Below are positions 43,124 through 53,147 of a stretch of 64,000 bases of DNA, piece after piece (the first letter of the stretch is position 1; every line of letters starts with the position of its first letter). Below the pieces are notes generated by a model. That model did not search any database and was not told the DNA's origin. It worked only from the letters and a program-made list of their open reading frames with translations. This DNA is from Promicromonospora sukumoe 327MFSha3.1 (lineage in GTDB: Bacteria > Actinomycetota > Actinomycetes > Actinomycetales > Cellulomonadaceae). A program made the translations under genes and the position numbers. The stretch lies in NCBI RefSeq assembly GCF_000385135.1, contig NZ_ARQM01000011.1:62001-126000 (forward strand), in the 5' to 3' direction.

Positions 43124-43181
43124 GTGCACGATAACCATGCACAATCTCGGTGCACAAGAGTCATGCACAAAAATTGTGCAC
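43124..43181. promoter_or_regulatory. Five TGCAC sites at an exact 13-bp period (ArsR operator array)
   Basis: TGCAC begins at 43125, 43138, 43151, 43164 and 43177, each preceded by alternating G and A. The distal pair forms the dyad TGCACAA-AAA-TTGTGCA (43164-43180). The first unit is three bases from the regulator's start codon. The regular spacing suggests cooperative loading of regulator dimers over the promoter. Confidence 0.75.
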
Positions 43182-43195
43182 GCCAGACGTGCGAA

Positions 43196-43220
43196 GGCCC
43201 GGCTCGGCCGGAGCCGGGCC
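43196..43220 (-). terminator. Hairpin after the TSUP gene
   Basis: Stem GGCCCGGCTC with its exact complement around a 5-base loop, 27 bases past the TSUP stop at 43248. Probably ends the gntR-TSUP transcript before it reaches the arsR promoter region. No T-tract. Confidence 0.55.
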
Positions 43221-43247
43221 GGGCCCTCGCAGCCGGTTCGCGGTGCG

Positions 43248-44009
43248 TCAGGTCAGCATGACGACGGCGGTCACCACGCCGGCGACCACCACGAGCACGC
43301 GGAACACGCTCGGCGGCATCTTGCGTCCGATGCGCGCGCCCACGTACCCGCCCACCACCGACCCCGCGGCCAGCAGCCCGATCGCCAGCCAGTCCAGGTC
43401 GGCGACGACCACGAAGATGACGGTCGCGATCAGGTTCGCCGCGAGCAGCGCCACCGTCCGCAGGGCGTTGATGTTCCGCACCGCGAGGTCGGTCCCGAGC
43501 CCCAGCACCGCCGCCATCATGACGCCGGCCCCGGCGCCGAAGTAGCCGCCGTACACGCCGGTGAGCACCGAGAAAACGACGGTCGCCGGCGACATCCCGT
43601 GCCGCAGCCGGGTCGGCTCGTCGCGGGTGCGCCGCAGCCACCGGCTGATCCAGGGCTGCACGCCCACCAGCAGGCAGGAGGTCAGGATCAGCCAGGGCAC
43701 GATCGCCTCGAACACCCCCGGCGGCAGGGCGAGCAGCAGCGCCGCTCCGCCGATGGACCCGACGGCGCAGGTCACGAGCACGATGACCGCTACCCGCGGG
43801 TGCTCGCGCAGCTCCTGCCGGTAGCCGAACGACCCGCTCAGCCCGGCGGGCACGAGGCCCACCGTGTTCGAGGCGTTCGCGACCACGGGCGGCAGCCCGA
43901 CGGCGAGCAGCACCGGGAAGCTCAGCAGCGAGGCGACGCCGACCGTCGTCGACAGCACGCCCGCGCCGAGGCCGGCGCCGAGGACGGCGAGGTGCTCCCA
44001 GCCGGTCAT
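43248..44009 (-). CDS. TSUP (TauE/SafE) family membrane transporter
   Basis: 253 residues from the ATG at 44009, overlapping the GntR stop by four bases. About eight helices arranged in two repeats, each opening with a Gly-rich helix: Gly-Ala-Gly-Leu-Gly-Ala-Gly-Val-Leu-Ser-Thr-Thr-Val-Gly and Gly-Val-Tyr-Gly-Gly-Tyr-Phe-Gly-Ala-Gly-Ala-Gly-Val, the TSUP hallmark. Family members move sulfite, sulfoacetate or other small organic anions. Cotranscription with a GntR regulator that faces a MatC-type carrier suggests an organic-anion exporter or importer tied to the same regulon. Confidence 0.88.
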   Translation of the reverse strand: MTGWEHLAVLGAGLGAGVLSTTVGVASLLSFPVLLAVGLPPVVANASNTVGLVPAGLSGSFGYRQELREHPRVAVIVLVTCAVGSIGGAALLLALPPGVFEAIVPWLILTSCLLVGVQPWISRWLRRTRDEPTRLRHGMSPATVVFSVLTGVYGGYFGAGAGVMMAAVLGLGTDLAVRNINALRTVALLAANLIATVIFVVVADLDWLAIGLLAAGSVVGGYVGARIGRKMPPSVFRVLVVVAGVVTAVVMLT

Positions 44010-44722
44010 CGCTCCTCCTCCCGCAGCAGGGCCACGTCGCTGACCATCTCGACGTGCGCGTGCATGGCCGCGGCGGCGGCCTCCGGGTCCCGGGCGCGGA
44101 TGGCGTCCGCGATGGCGCGGTGCCCGGTCAGGGAGTTGCGCGGCCGGCCCGGCTGCGAGAGCGACTCGATGCGGCTCTCGCGGATCAGGCTGGCGATCTC
44201 GCGCATCGTCTGGGCCAGCAGGTCGGAGTGCGCCGCCGCGGTCACGGCCGCGTGGAACTGCTCGTCGGCGTCCACGCCGCGGTCGCCGTGCTCGATCGAC
44301 GCCGCCATGGCGTCCAGGGAGGCGTCGATCGCGGCGAGGTCGTCGTCGGTACGGCGCTGCGCGGCCAGCGACGCGATCTTGGTCTCGAGCGCGTCGCGGA
44401 TATCGATGATCTCGGGCATCCGGTCGGCGTGCGCGCGGATCGCCTCGACGATGCGGCTCTCGCTGTGCTTGCCGGTCAGCACGGTGCCGTCGCCGTGCCG
44501 CACCACCACGACGCCCACCACCTCGAGCGCCACGAGGGCCTGGCTGAGGGTCGCGCGGCTGACGCCGAGCCGGGCGGCGAGCTCGCGCTCCGGGGGCAGC
44601 CGGTCGCCGGCTTTCAGGCCGTTCTGCCTGATCCACGTGGTGATCTGTTCCGCCACCTGCTCGTAGAGGCGGGTGCGGGCCAGTGGCGTCGGCAGTTCGG
44701 CGGGAGCCTTCGGGGTCACCAC
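44006..44722 (-). CDS. GntR-family (FadR subfamily) regulator, MatR-like position
   Basis: 238 residues; GTG codons at 44722 and 44719 are both possible starts. The N-terminal winged helix shows Leu-Tyr-Glu-Gln-Val-Ala-Glu-Gln-Ile and the classic Leu-Pro-Pro-Glu-Arg-Glu-Leu-Ala-Ala-Arg-Leu-Gly-Val-Ser-Arg. The helical FCD-type effector domain follows, with Arg-Asp-Ala-Leu-Glu and acidic/His residues that could form its metal site. It is divergent from a MatC-type carrier, the same arrangement in which MatR controls malonate genes in Rhizobium. Effector therefore inferred to be malonate or a related dicarboxylate. Confidence 0.88.
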   Translation of the reverse strand: MVTPKAPAELPTPLARTRLYEQVAEQITTWIRQNGLKAGDRLPPERELAARLGVSRATLSQALVALEVVGVVVVRHGDGTVLTGKHSESRIVEAIRAHADRMPEIIDIRDALETKIASLAAQRRTDDDLAAIDASLDAMAASIEHGDRGVDADEQFHAAVTAAAHSDLLAQTMREIASLIRESRIESLSQPGRPRNSLTGHRAIADAIRARDPEAAAAAMHAHVEMVSDVALLREEER

Positions 44723-44756
44723 CCGAGAGTACTTGACAGAAACCGGACTGGACTAT

Positions 44757-44767
44757 TGGCTAGGCCA
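44757..44767. promoter_or_regulatory. Palindrome TGGC-TAG-GCCA between gntR and matC-type gene
   Basis: Perfect 4+3+4 dyad in the 103-base divergent gap, 19 bases downstream of a TTGACA hexamer at 44733-44738 that reads toward the carrier gene. Location and size fit a FadR-subfamily operator. No convincing -10 box is visible at the expected spacing. Confidence 0.4.
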
Positions 44768-44825
44768 CTGATCCATCGTGCCTCGTCGGTCAACGGTGAC
44801 CGCCGCGATGGAAAGAGGAGTTCTC

Positions 44826-46148
44826 ATGGGTCCTGAGTGGATCGCGATCATCGCGCTCGTCGCGTTGTTCGTGGCCGGGACAGTCCTGCCGATCAACATG
44901 GGCGCACTCGCCTACGTCGCGGCGTGGTTCGTCGGCGTCTTCGCCCTGAACATGGACGACAAGGAGGTGCTGGGCGGGATCAGCGCCGATCTCGTCCTGA
45001 CGCTCATCGGCGTCACCTACCTGTTCTCCATCGCCAAGAACAACGGCACCGTCGACCTCATCGTCTCCAAGGCGGTCCAGGCGGTCGGGGGCCGGGTGGC
45101 CCTCATCCCCTGGGTCATGTTCGCCGTCACCGCGCTGCTCACCGCCATCGGCGCCGCCAGCCCCGCCGCGTGCGCCATCATCGGCCCGGTCGCCCTCGGC
45201 TTCGCCCGCCGCTACAAGATCAACCCGCTCATGATGGGCATGTTCGTGGTGCACGGCGCCCAGGGCGGCGGGTTCTCCCCGATCAGCATCTACGGCACCA
45301 TCACCAACTCCGTCATGGCCGGCGTGGGCTACGAGGGCACCGAGATGGGCGTCTTCATCGCGTCGCTCGCGATCAACACCGCGATGGCCGTGGTCCTCTT
45401 CCTCGTCCTCGGCGGCCGCCAGCTCATGCACGAGCGGGTCGACCCCGCCGACGCGTCCGGCCACCTCGTCGACGACCTGCACGCGGGCGGCACCTCGGTG
45501 ACCGTCAGCGGCCAGGGCGCCGGGATCTCCACCGTCACGCGCGGCCTCGGCGTGCGCCGCGACCACGTGCTCACCCTCGTCGCCTTCGCCGCCGTCGCGA
45601 CCACGGCGCTCGCGTTCGACCAGAACATCGGCTTCGTCTCGATCACCGCCGCCGTCGCGCTGGCCATGCTCTCCCCGCACCAGCACAAGGACGCCGTCAA
45701 GCAGATCGCCTGGCCCACCGTGCTGCTGGTGGCGGGCGTCAGCACCTACGCCGCGATCCTCACCGAGGCGGGCGCGCCCGAGTACATCGGCACCTGGGCC
45801 GCGGGCCTGGGCGTCGCCGCGATCGGCGCGCTCGTCCTGTGCTACGTGGGCGGCATCGCCTCGGCCTTCGCGTCGTCGACGGCGCTCCTGCCGGTCATCA
45901 TCCCGATCGCCGTCCCGCTCATCGGCGGAGGCGGCGTGAGCCCCTGGGCCATGGCCGCCGCCCTGGCGGTCTCGTCGACCATCGTCGACGTCAGCCCCTT
46001 CTCCACGAACGGAGCCCTGATGCTCGCCAACCGCCCGGACACGATCTCCGAGCAGGCCTACTACAAGCAGATCCTCAACTACGCCATCATCGTCACCCTC
46101 GCGGGGCCGCTGCTGGTGTGGGGCATCCTCGTCCTGCCGGGCTGGTGA
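44826..46148 (+). CDS. matC: MatC-type dicarboxylate (malonate) carrier
   Basis: 440 residues from the ATG at 44826, preceded by AAAGAGGAG. The first 150 residues match the MatC N-terminal type (Pro-Ile-Asn-Met-Gly-Ala-Leu-Ala and Gly-Ala-Ala-Ser-Pro-Ala-Ala). Two pairs of re-entrant-loop signatures of the SLC13/ion-transporter superfamily are seen: Ser-Ile-Tyr-Gly-Thr-Ile-Thr-Asn and, late, Val-Ser-Pro-Phe-Ser-Thr-Asn-Gly. About eleven helices. MatC of Rhizobium carries malonate into the cell. The next gene, a CoA-transferase, overlaps the stop by GTGA, so uptake and CoA activation are coupled. Confidence 0.8.
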   Translation: MGPEWIAIIALVALFVAGTVLPINMGALAYVAAWFVGVFALNMDDKEVLGGISADLVLTLIGVTYLFSIAKNNGTVDLIVSKAVQAVGGRVALIPWVMFAVTALLTAIGAASPAACAIIGPVALGFARRYKINPLMMGMFVVHGAQGGGFSPISIYGTITNSVMAGVGYEGTEMGVFIASLAINTAMAVVLFLVLGGRQLMHERVDPADASGHLVDDLHAGGTSVTVSGQGAGISTVTRGLGVRRDHVLTLVAFAAVATTALAFDQNIGFVSITAAVALAMLSPHQHKDAVKQIAWPTVLLVAGVSTYAAILTEAGAPEYIGTWAAGLGVAAIGALVLCYVGGIASAFASSTALLPVIIPIAVPLIGGGGVSPWAMAAALAVSSTIVDVSPFSTNGALMLANRPDTISEQAYYKQILNYAIIVTLAGPLLVWGILVLPGW

Positions 46149-47374
46149 GCACCATGACCGGACCCCTATCCGACGTCGTCGTCGTCGACCTCTCCCGGGC
46201 CCTGGCCGGGCCGCACGCCACCATGATGCTGGGCGACCTGGGTGCGCGCGTCGTCAAGGTGGAGGTGCCCGAGCGGGGCGACGACACGCGCGGCTGGGGC
46301 CCGCCGTTCGTCGGGCCGGAGGGGGCGCGCGAGTCCACGTACTTCCTGTCCGCGAACCGCAACAAGGAGTCGATCGCGCTCGACCTCAAGGCGGACGCCG
46401 ACCGGGCGACGCTCCTCGAGCTCGTCGACCGGGCCGACGTGCTCGTGGAGAACTTCCGCCCCGGGGTGCTGGACCGCCTCGGTCTGGGCGTCGACTCCCT
46501 GCTGGAGCGCAACCCGCGCCTCGTGGTGCTTTCCATCACCGGGTTCGGGCACGACGGGCCGGAGGGCGGCCGCGCCGGGTACGACCAGATCGCCCAGGGC
46601 GAGGCGGGCCTCATGTCCCTGACCGGCTCCGGCCCGGACGACCCGCAGCGGGTGGGCGTGCCGATCGGCGACCTGCTCGCCGGCATCTACGGCGCGTACG
46701 GCGTGCTGGCGGCGCTGCACGAGCGGCACCGCACCGGCGTCGGCCAGGTGGTCCGCACCTCGCTGCTGGCGGCCGTCACCGGCGTGCACGCCTTCCAGGG
46801 CACGCGGTGGACGGTCGCCGGGGAGGTGGGGCGCGCGCAGGGCAACCACCACCCTTCGATCGCGCCGTACGGCCTGTTCCGCTGCCGTGACGGCGCCGTC
46901 CAGATAGCCGTGGGGTCCGAGGCGCTGTGGCAGAGGTTCTGCCTCGCGTTCGGCCTCGACCCCGACGCGGAGGGCCTGCGGAACAACCCCGAGCGGGTGG
47001 CCCGCCGCGACCAGGTGATCAAGGTGGTCGAGGACGTCTTCGACGCCTACGACGCCGACGACCTGCTCACCCGGCTCGCCGACGCCGGCATCCCGGCGGG
47101 CCGGGTGCGTACGCTCGACGAGGTGTACGCATGGGAGCAGACGGCGAGCCAGGGCCTGCTCGTGGACGTCGAGCACGCGAGCCTGGGCCGGCTGACGCTG
47201 CCCGGCCCACCGCTGCGGTTCTTCGACGCCGAGGGCGCCGAGGTGACGCGCCGCGAGCACCGGGCACCGCCGGTCCTGGACGAGCACGCGGCCCGGATCC
47301 GGGCGTGGCTCGACGCGGCGGGGTCTGCGTCTGACGGCAGGCCGGGCGCACCCGGGCCGGAGGCCGGGCCGTGA
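46145..47374 (+). CDS. CaiB/BaiF family III CoA-transferase
   Basis: 409 residues from a GTG at 46145 that overlaps the matC stop; the ATG at 46154 is an alternative. The family layout is complete: Val-Val-Asp-Leu-Ser-Arg-Ala-Leu-Ala-Gly-Pro at the start, Gly-Ala-Arg-Val-Val-Lys-Val-Glu, Asn-Arg-Asn-Lys-Glu-Ser-Ile, Val-Glu-Asn-Phe-Arg-Pro-Gly, the region Gly-Val-Pro-Ile-Gly-Asp-Leu-Leu-Ala-Gly with the likely catalytic Asp, and the C-terminal Ile-Pro-Ala-Gly-Arg-Val. It moves CoA between carboxylates. Between a malonate-type carrier and a carboxyltransferase, malonate is the likely acceptor. Confidence 0.9.
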   Translation: MSTMTGPLSDVVVVDLSRALAGPHATMMLGDLGARVVKVEVPERGDDTRGWGPPFVGPEGARESTYFLSANRNKESIALDLKADADRATLLELVDRADVLVENFRPGVLDRLGLGVDSLLERNPRLVVLSITGFGHDGPEGGRAGYDQIAQGEAGLMSLTGSGPDDPQRVGVPIGDLLAGIYGAYGVLAALHERHRTGVGQVVRTSLLAAVTGVHAFQGTRWTVAGEVGRAQGNHHPSIAPYGLFRCRDGAVQIAVGSEALWQRFCLAFGLDPDAEGLRNNPERVARRDQVIKVVEDVFDAYDADDLLTRLADAGIPAGRVRTLDEVYAWEQTASQGLLVDVEHASLGRLTLPGPPLRFFDAEGAEVTRREHRAPPVLDEHAARIRAWLDAAGSASDGRPGAPGPEAGP

Positions 47375-48789
47375 CCCGGCGCTGGACCGCGCGCGAGCTG
47401 CTCGACCTCGTGCTCGACGGCGGCAGCTTCGAGTCCTGGGACGAGCCGGTCGACACCTCCGGGCACCCGGCGGAGTACCGCGCGGTGCTGGCCGCCGCGG
47501 CCGAGAAGGCCGGCACCGACGAGTCAGTGCTCACGGGGCGCGGCCGAGTGCGCGGCCGGCCCGTGGTGGTGGTCGTCAACGAGTTCCGGTTCCTCGGCGG
47601 GTCCATCGGCCGGGCCGCCGCGCGGCGGATCACCGCCGCGATCCGGCGGGCGACGGCCGAGGGGCTGCCCGTGCTGGCGACGACGGCGTCCGGCGGCACC
47701 CGGATGCAGGAGGGCACGCCCGCGTTCCTGCGGATGGTCGAGATCTCGCGGGCCGTCATGGACCACCGCGACGCCGGCCTGCCGTACCTCGTCTACCTGC
47801 GGCACCCCACCACGGGCGGCGTCTACGCGTCCTGGGGCTCGCTCGCGCACCTCACCGTCGCCGAGCCGGGCGCGCTCATCGGCTTCCTCGGCCCGCGCGT
47901 GGTCGAGGCGCTGACCGGCAAGGCCCTGCCCGACGGCGTGCAGTCCGCCGAGAACCTCGCCGCCAAGGGCGTGCTCGACGGCGTCGTCACGCCCGAGAGC
48001 CTGCCCGCGCTGGTCGAGCGGGCGCTCGCGGTGCTGGTCGACCCGCCGTCGGAACCGGCGTTGCCGCGGCGTACCGGCGAGCCCTCCGGGACGACGTCGG
48101 CCTGGGACTCCGTGCTGCAGACCCGGGCCGAGGGCCGCGTGGGCGTACGGGACCTGCTGCGCTACGGCGCGTCGGGGACGGTGCGGCTGTCCGGCACGGA
48201 CGAGGGCGAGCGGGACGAGTCGATGCTGGTCGCGCTCACGCGGCTGGACGGCCGGCCGTGCCTCGTGGTCGGCCAGGACCGGACCCGGCAGTCCGCGAGC
48301 ACCCCGATGGGACCCGCCGCGCTGCGCGTGGCCCGGCGCGCGATGGGGCTGGCCGAGGAGCTGCGGCTGCCGCTCGTCGCGGTGATCGACACCCCCGGGG
48401 CCGAGCTGTCGCAGGCCGCCGAGGAGGGCGCGCTCGCCGGCGAGATCGCGCGCTGCATGGCGGCGCTGACCCGCATGACCGTACCGACGCTGTCGGTGAT
48501 CCTGGGCCAGGGCTGCGGCGGCGGGGCCCTCGCGCTGCTGCCCGCGCAGGCCGTGATCGCGGCCGAGCACGCGTGGCTCTCGCCGCTGCCGCCCGAGGGC
48601 GCGAGCGTCATCGTGCACGGGGACACGGCGCACGCCGCCGAGCTGGCGGAGGCCCAGCACGTGCGCGCCGTCGACCTGCTCGCGGAGGGAGCGGTGCAGC
48701 GCGTGGTCCCGGAGCACGACGACGACACGGCGCGCGACGTCGCGGTGGCGGTCGCGGCGGAATGCGCGGCGGTGCTGGCTGGTCGGTAG
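47371..48789 (+). CDS. Fused AccD-AccA-like carboxyltransferase, possible biotin-independent malonyl-CoA decarboxylase
   Basis: 472 residues, GTG start overlapping the CoA-transferase stop. Residues about 50-240 resemble the AccD beta half (Ser-Gly-Gly-Thr-Arg-Met-Gln-Glu-Gly, Thr-Thr-Gly-Gly-Val, Glu-Pro-Gly-Ala-Leu-Ile-Gly-Phe) but lack the Cys4 zinc ribbon. Residues about 245-470 resemble the AccA alpha half (Asp-Thr-Pro-Gly-Ala-Glu, Gly-Gln-Gly-Cys-Gly-Gly-Gly-Ala, Pro-Pro-Glu-Gly-Ala-Ser). No biotin carboxylase or carrier gene is nearby. MdcD/MdcE of malonate decarboxylase are built the same way and decarboxylate without biotin, so a decarboxylase role is favoured over carboxylation. Confidence 0.82.
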   Translation: MTRRWTARELLDLVLDGGSFESWDEPVDTSGHPAEYRAVLAAAAEKAGTDESVLTGRGRVRGRPVVVVVNEFRFLGGSIGRAAARRITAAIRRATAEGLPVLATTASGGTRMQEGTPAFLRMVEISRAVMDHRDAGLPYLVYLRHPTTGGVYASWGSLAHLTVAEPGALIGFLGPRVVEALTGKALPDGVQSAENLAAKGVLDGVVTPESLPALVERALAVLVDPPSEPALPRRTGEPSGTTSAWDSVLQTRAEGRVGVRDLLRYGASGTVRLSGTDEGERDESMLVALTRLDGRPCLVVGQDRTRQSASTPMGPAALRVARRAMGLAEELRLPLVAVIDTPGAELSQAAEEGALAGEIARCMAALTRMTVPTLSVILGQGCGGGALALLPAQAVIAAEHAWLSPLPPEGASVIVHGDTAHAAELAEAQHVRAVDLLAEGAVQRVVPEHDDDTARDVAVAVAAECAAVLAGR

Positions 48790-48793
48790 TTTC

Positions 48794-48863
48794 GGGTGGT
48801 CGGCAGAATGTCAGGTAGTCGGTATTCCGAGCTTCCGACCACCTGACGTTCTACCGACCACCC
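48794..48863. terminator. Long inverted repeat between convergent genes (likely two-way terminator)
   Basis: Arms of 29 bases starting GGGTGGTCGG, 26 matched and the three differences all G-U-compatible transitions, around a 12-base centre. It starts five bases after the carboxyltransferase stop and ends 19 bases before the TSUP stop. Each arm contains GTCGG and GTCAGGT blocks, giving an internal direct repeat. Confidence 0.75.
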
Positions 48864-48881
48864 AAATTGCCGAACCCACAG

Positions 48882-49676
48882 CTAGCGCTTCTCCAGGGCC
48901 TTGCGGACCTGCTGGACCAGCGCGAACACGAGCAGCGCGGCGAAGGCGATCGAGGCCACGTTGTCGGGCAGCACCACCGACAGGCTCGCGCCGCCGAACG
49001 AGAACACCGACGCGACCAGGCCGATGATCGCCGCCGTCTTGAGGTGGACCAGGCCGTTGCGGGCGTTGACCCAGGTGCCCGAGACGGCGGTCGGGATCAT
49101 CGCGACCAGCGAGGTGCCCTTGGCGAGCGCGGGGGCGAAGTCGAACAGCGCGGACAGGCCGGGGACGGCGATCTGGCCGCCGCCGATGCCGAGCAGACCC
49201 GACGCGATGCCCATGACCAGGCCGAGGCCCACCATCCCCGCGCCGTCGAGCAGGCTCGGGATGCCCTGCGCCGTGCTGACCGACGGCGGGTCGGCGAACG
49301 CGTCGAGCAGGGACCGCACGATGCCCGCCACGAGCACGCCGACGAACAGCCAGCGCAGCAGGGTCTCGGGCACGCGCGCGAGCAGCCGCGCGCCGTAGGC
49401 CGCGCCGACCACGGAGCCGACCACGAGCAGCCCGGCGGAGATCAGGTCGACCGCCTGGTGCGTGAGGTACGGGATGGACCCGACGATCGCGGCCGGGAGG
49501 ATCGCGGCGAGCGAGTAGGCGCTCGCGCGGCGCTGCGTCAGCCCGCCGAGCGAGGTCAGGAGCGGCACCATCACGATGCCGCCGCCGAGGCCGAACAGAC
49601 CGGAGAACGCTCCGCCGACGATCCCGACGAGGACGGCGCGGGGTGGGGTCAGGGAGTCGTCAGTCTGCTCGGTCAC
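48882..49676 (-). CDS. TSUP (TauE/SafE) family membrane transporter
   Basis: 264 residues, GTG start at 49676, overlapping the end of the kinase gene by 17 bases. Two Gly-rich repeats, [12 protein letters not shown] and [11 protein letters not shown], begin the two halves of an eight-helix protein. It is not closely like the TSUP at 43248. Substrate unknown; sulfite or organosulfonate export is usual for the family. Convergent with the carboxyltransferase gene. Confidence 0.9.
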   Translation of the reverse strand: MTEQTDDSLTPPRAVLVGIVGGAFSGLFGLGGGIVMVPLLTSLGGLTQRRASAYSLAAILPAAIVGSIPYLTHQAVDLISAGLLVVGSVVGAAYGARLLARVPETLLRWLFVGVLVAGIVRSLLDAFADPPSVSTAQGIPSLLDGAGMVGLGLVMGIASGLLGIGGGQIAVPGLSALFDFAPALAKGTSLVAMIPTAVSGTWVNARNGLVHLKTAAIIGLVASVFSFGGASLSVVLPDNVASIAFAALLVFALVQQVRKALEKR

Positions 49677-50217
49677 CCCGTGATGATCTCAGGTGTGCGG
49701 CGATGGTCCGCGCGCAGTCCAGCGAGGCGGTGCGCGTGGTGTCCACCTCCAGGTCGTACCGGACTCCCCGGTGGACGACGTCGGCCTGCTTCGCAGCCAT
49801 GCCCGCCACCCGGTCGCCGCGGGCCGCCTCGCGCCGCCCGGCCACGGCCGGGTCGCACCGCACGCCGACCCAGAGCGTCGGCACGTCGCCCAGCGCGTCG
49901 AGCCAGCGGCGCTGCGACGCGCCGCCGCCCAGGAAGACGTCGTCGACCACGAGGTGCGCGCCCGCGCGCGCCATGGCGACCAGCCCGGTGATCCAGGCGT
50001 CCTGCAGCGCCATGAAGTCCCCGCCGACGGCGACGCCGCCGTCGTCCGCGAAGCCGATGCCGTCGCCGCCGGAGGTCAGCCGGGCGGGCATCGCGTCGAC
50101 GAGGGTGTCGATGCTGAGCGAGAGCCAGGACCCGGGGAGCACGGACTGCAGGTCGCGGGCGATGGCCGATTTGCCGGAGCTCGATCCGCCGTTGAGGACG
50201 ATGACCTCGGTGTTCAT
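49660..50217 (-). CDS. Chloramphenicol phosphotransferase-like kinase
   Basis: 185 residues, ATG at 50217. P-loop Asn-Gly-Gly-Ser-Ser-Ser-Gly-Lys-Ser at 9-17 and Asp37 in Ser-Ile-Asp-Thr-Leu match the nucleotide site and catalytic base of chloramphenicol 3-O-phosphotransferase of Streptomyces venezuelae. The match runs to the end: Val-Val-Asp-Asp-Val-Phe-Leu-Gly-Gly, [13 protein letters not shown] and Tyr-Asp-Leu-Glu-Val-Asp-Thr-Thr. It may give intrinsic chloramphenicol tolerance, though members without that activity exist. It is transcribed away from clpB. Confidence 0.88.
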   Translation of the reverse strand: MNTEVIVLNGGSSSGKSAIARDLQSVLPGSWLSLSIDTLVDAMPARLTSGGDGIGFADDGGVAVGGDFMALQDAWITGLVAMARAGAHLVVDDVFLGGGASQRRWLDALGDVPTLWVGVRCDPAVAGRREAARGDRVAGMAAKQADVVHRGVRYDLEVDTTRTASLDCARTIAAHLRSSRGDRAD

Positions 50218-50262
50218 CCCGCCACCGTACGAGTGTCGGTGACGCGCGCTACAGTGAATACC

Positions 50263-50287
50263 AAGTTGAGCGGAATAGACTCAACTT
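50263..50287. promoter_or_regulatory. HAIR element (HspR operator) upstream of clpB
   Basis: Perfect 8-base arms AAGTTGAG and CTCAACTT with a 9-base centre, fitting the HspR inverted repeat CTTGAGT-N7-ACTCAAG. It lies 58 bases before clpB. HspR represses clpB and dnaK genes in Streptomyces and mycobacteria. hspR itself is not in the window. Confidence 0.85.
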
Positions 50288-50344
50288 TGCGCAGGTTTCA
50301 ACCAGTAGACCTCTGTCCCACCTGAACCAGCCCCGGGAGGCTTC

Positions 50345-52972
<2,628 letters not shown>

Positions 52973-52980
52973 GCGAGGCG

Positions 52981-53011
52981 CGCTCGCCCGGGCGGGAAGC
53001 CCGGGCGAGCG
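52981..53011 (+). terminator. Hairpin terminator after clpB
   Basis: Perfect 13-bp stem CGCTCGCCCGGGC with a GGGAA loop, beginning eight bases after the clpB stop. No T-tract, as common in high-GC actinobacteria. Confidence 0.7.
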
Positions 53012-53147
53012 GACGCCGAGATGTGACGGTGTTGTGAAAGTGGCCGCCCGAACGCCCAGAACCCGAATTGCGACTCGTCCCTCTGTATGTGCGGGGTGAA
53101 TCGTGCGCGGCCGGCCGCGCAGCGCCCGGCACGGTCAGGGAGGCCCG

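Noticed and set aside
44837-46144. Long plus-strand frame before the CoA-transferase as an N-terminal extension
   Set aside because: This part is the shifted-frame shadow of matC; homology to CoA-transferases begins only at 46145-46160.
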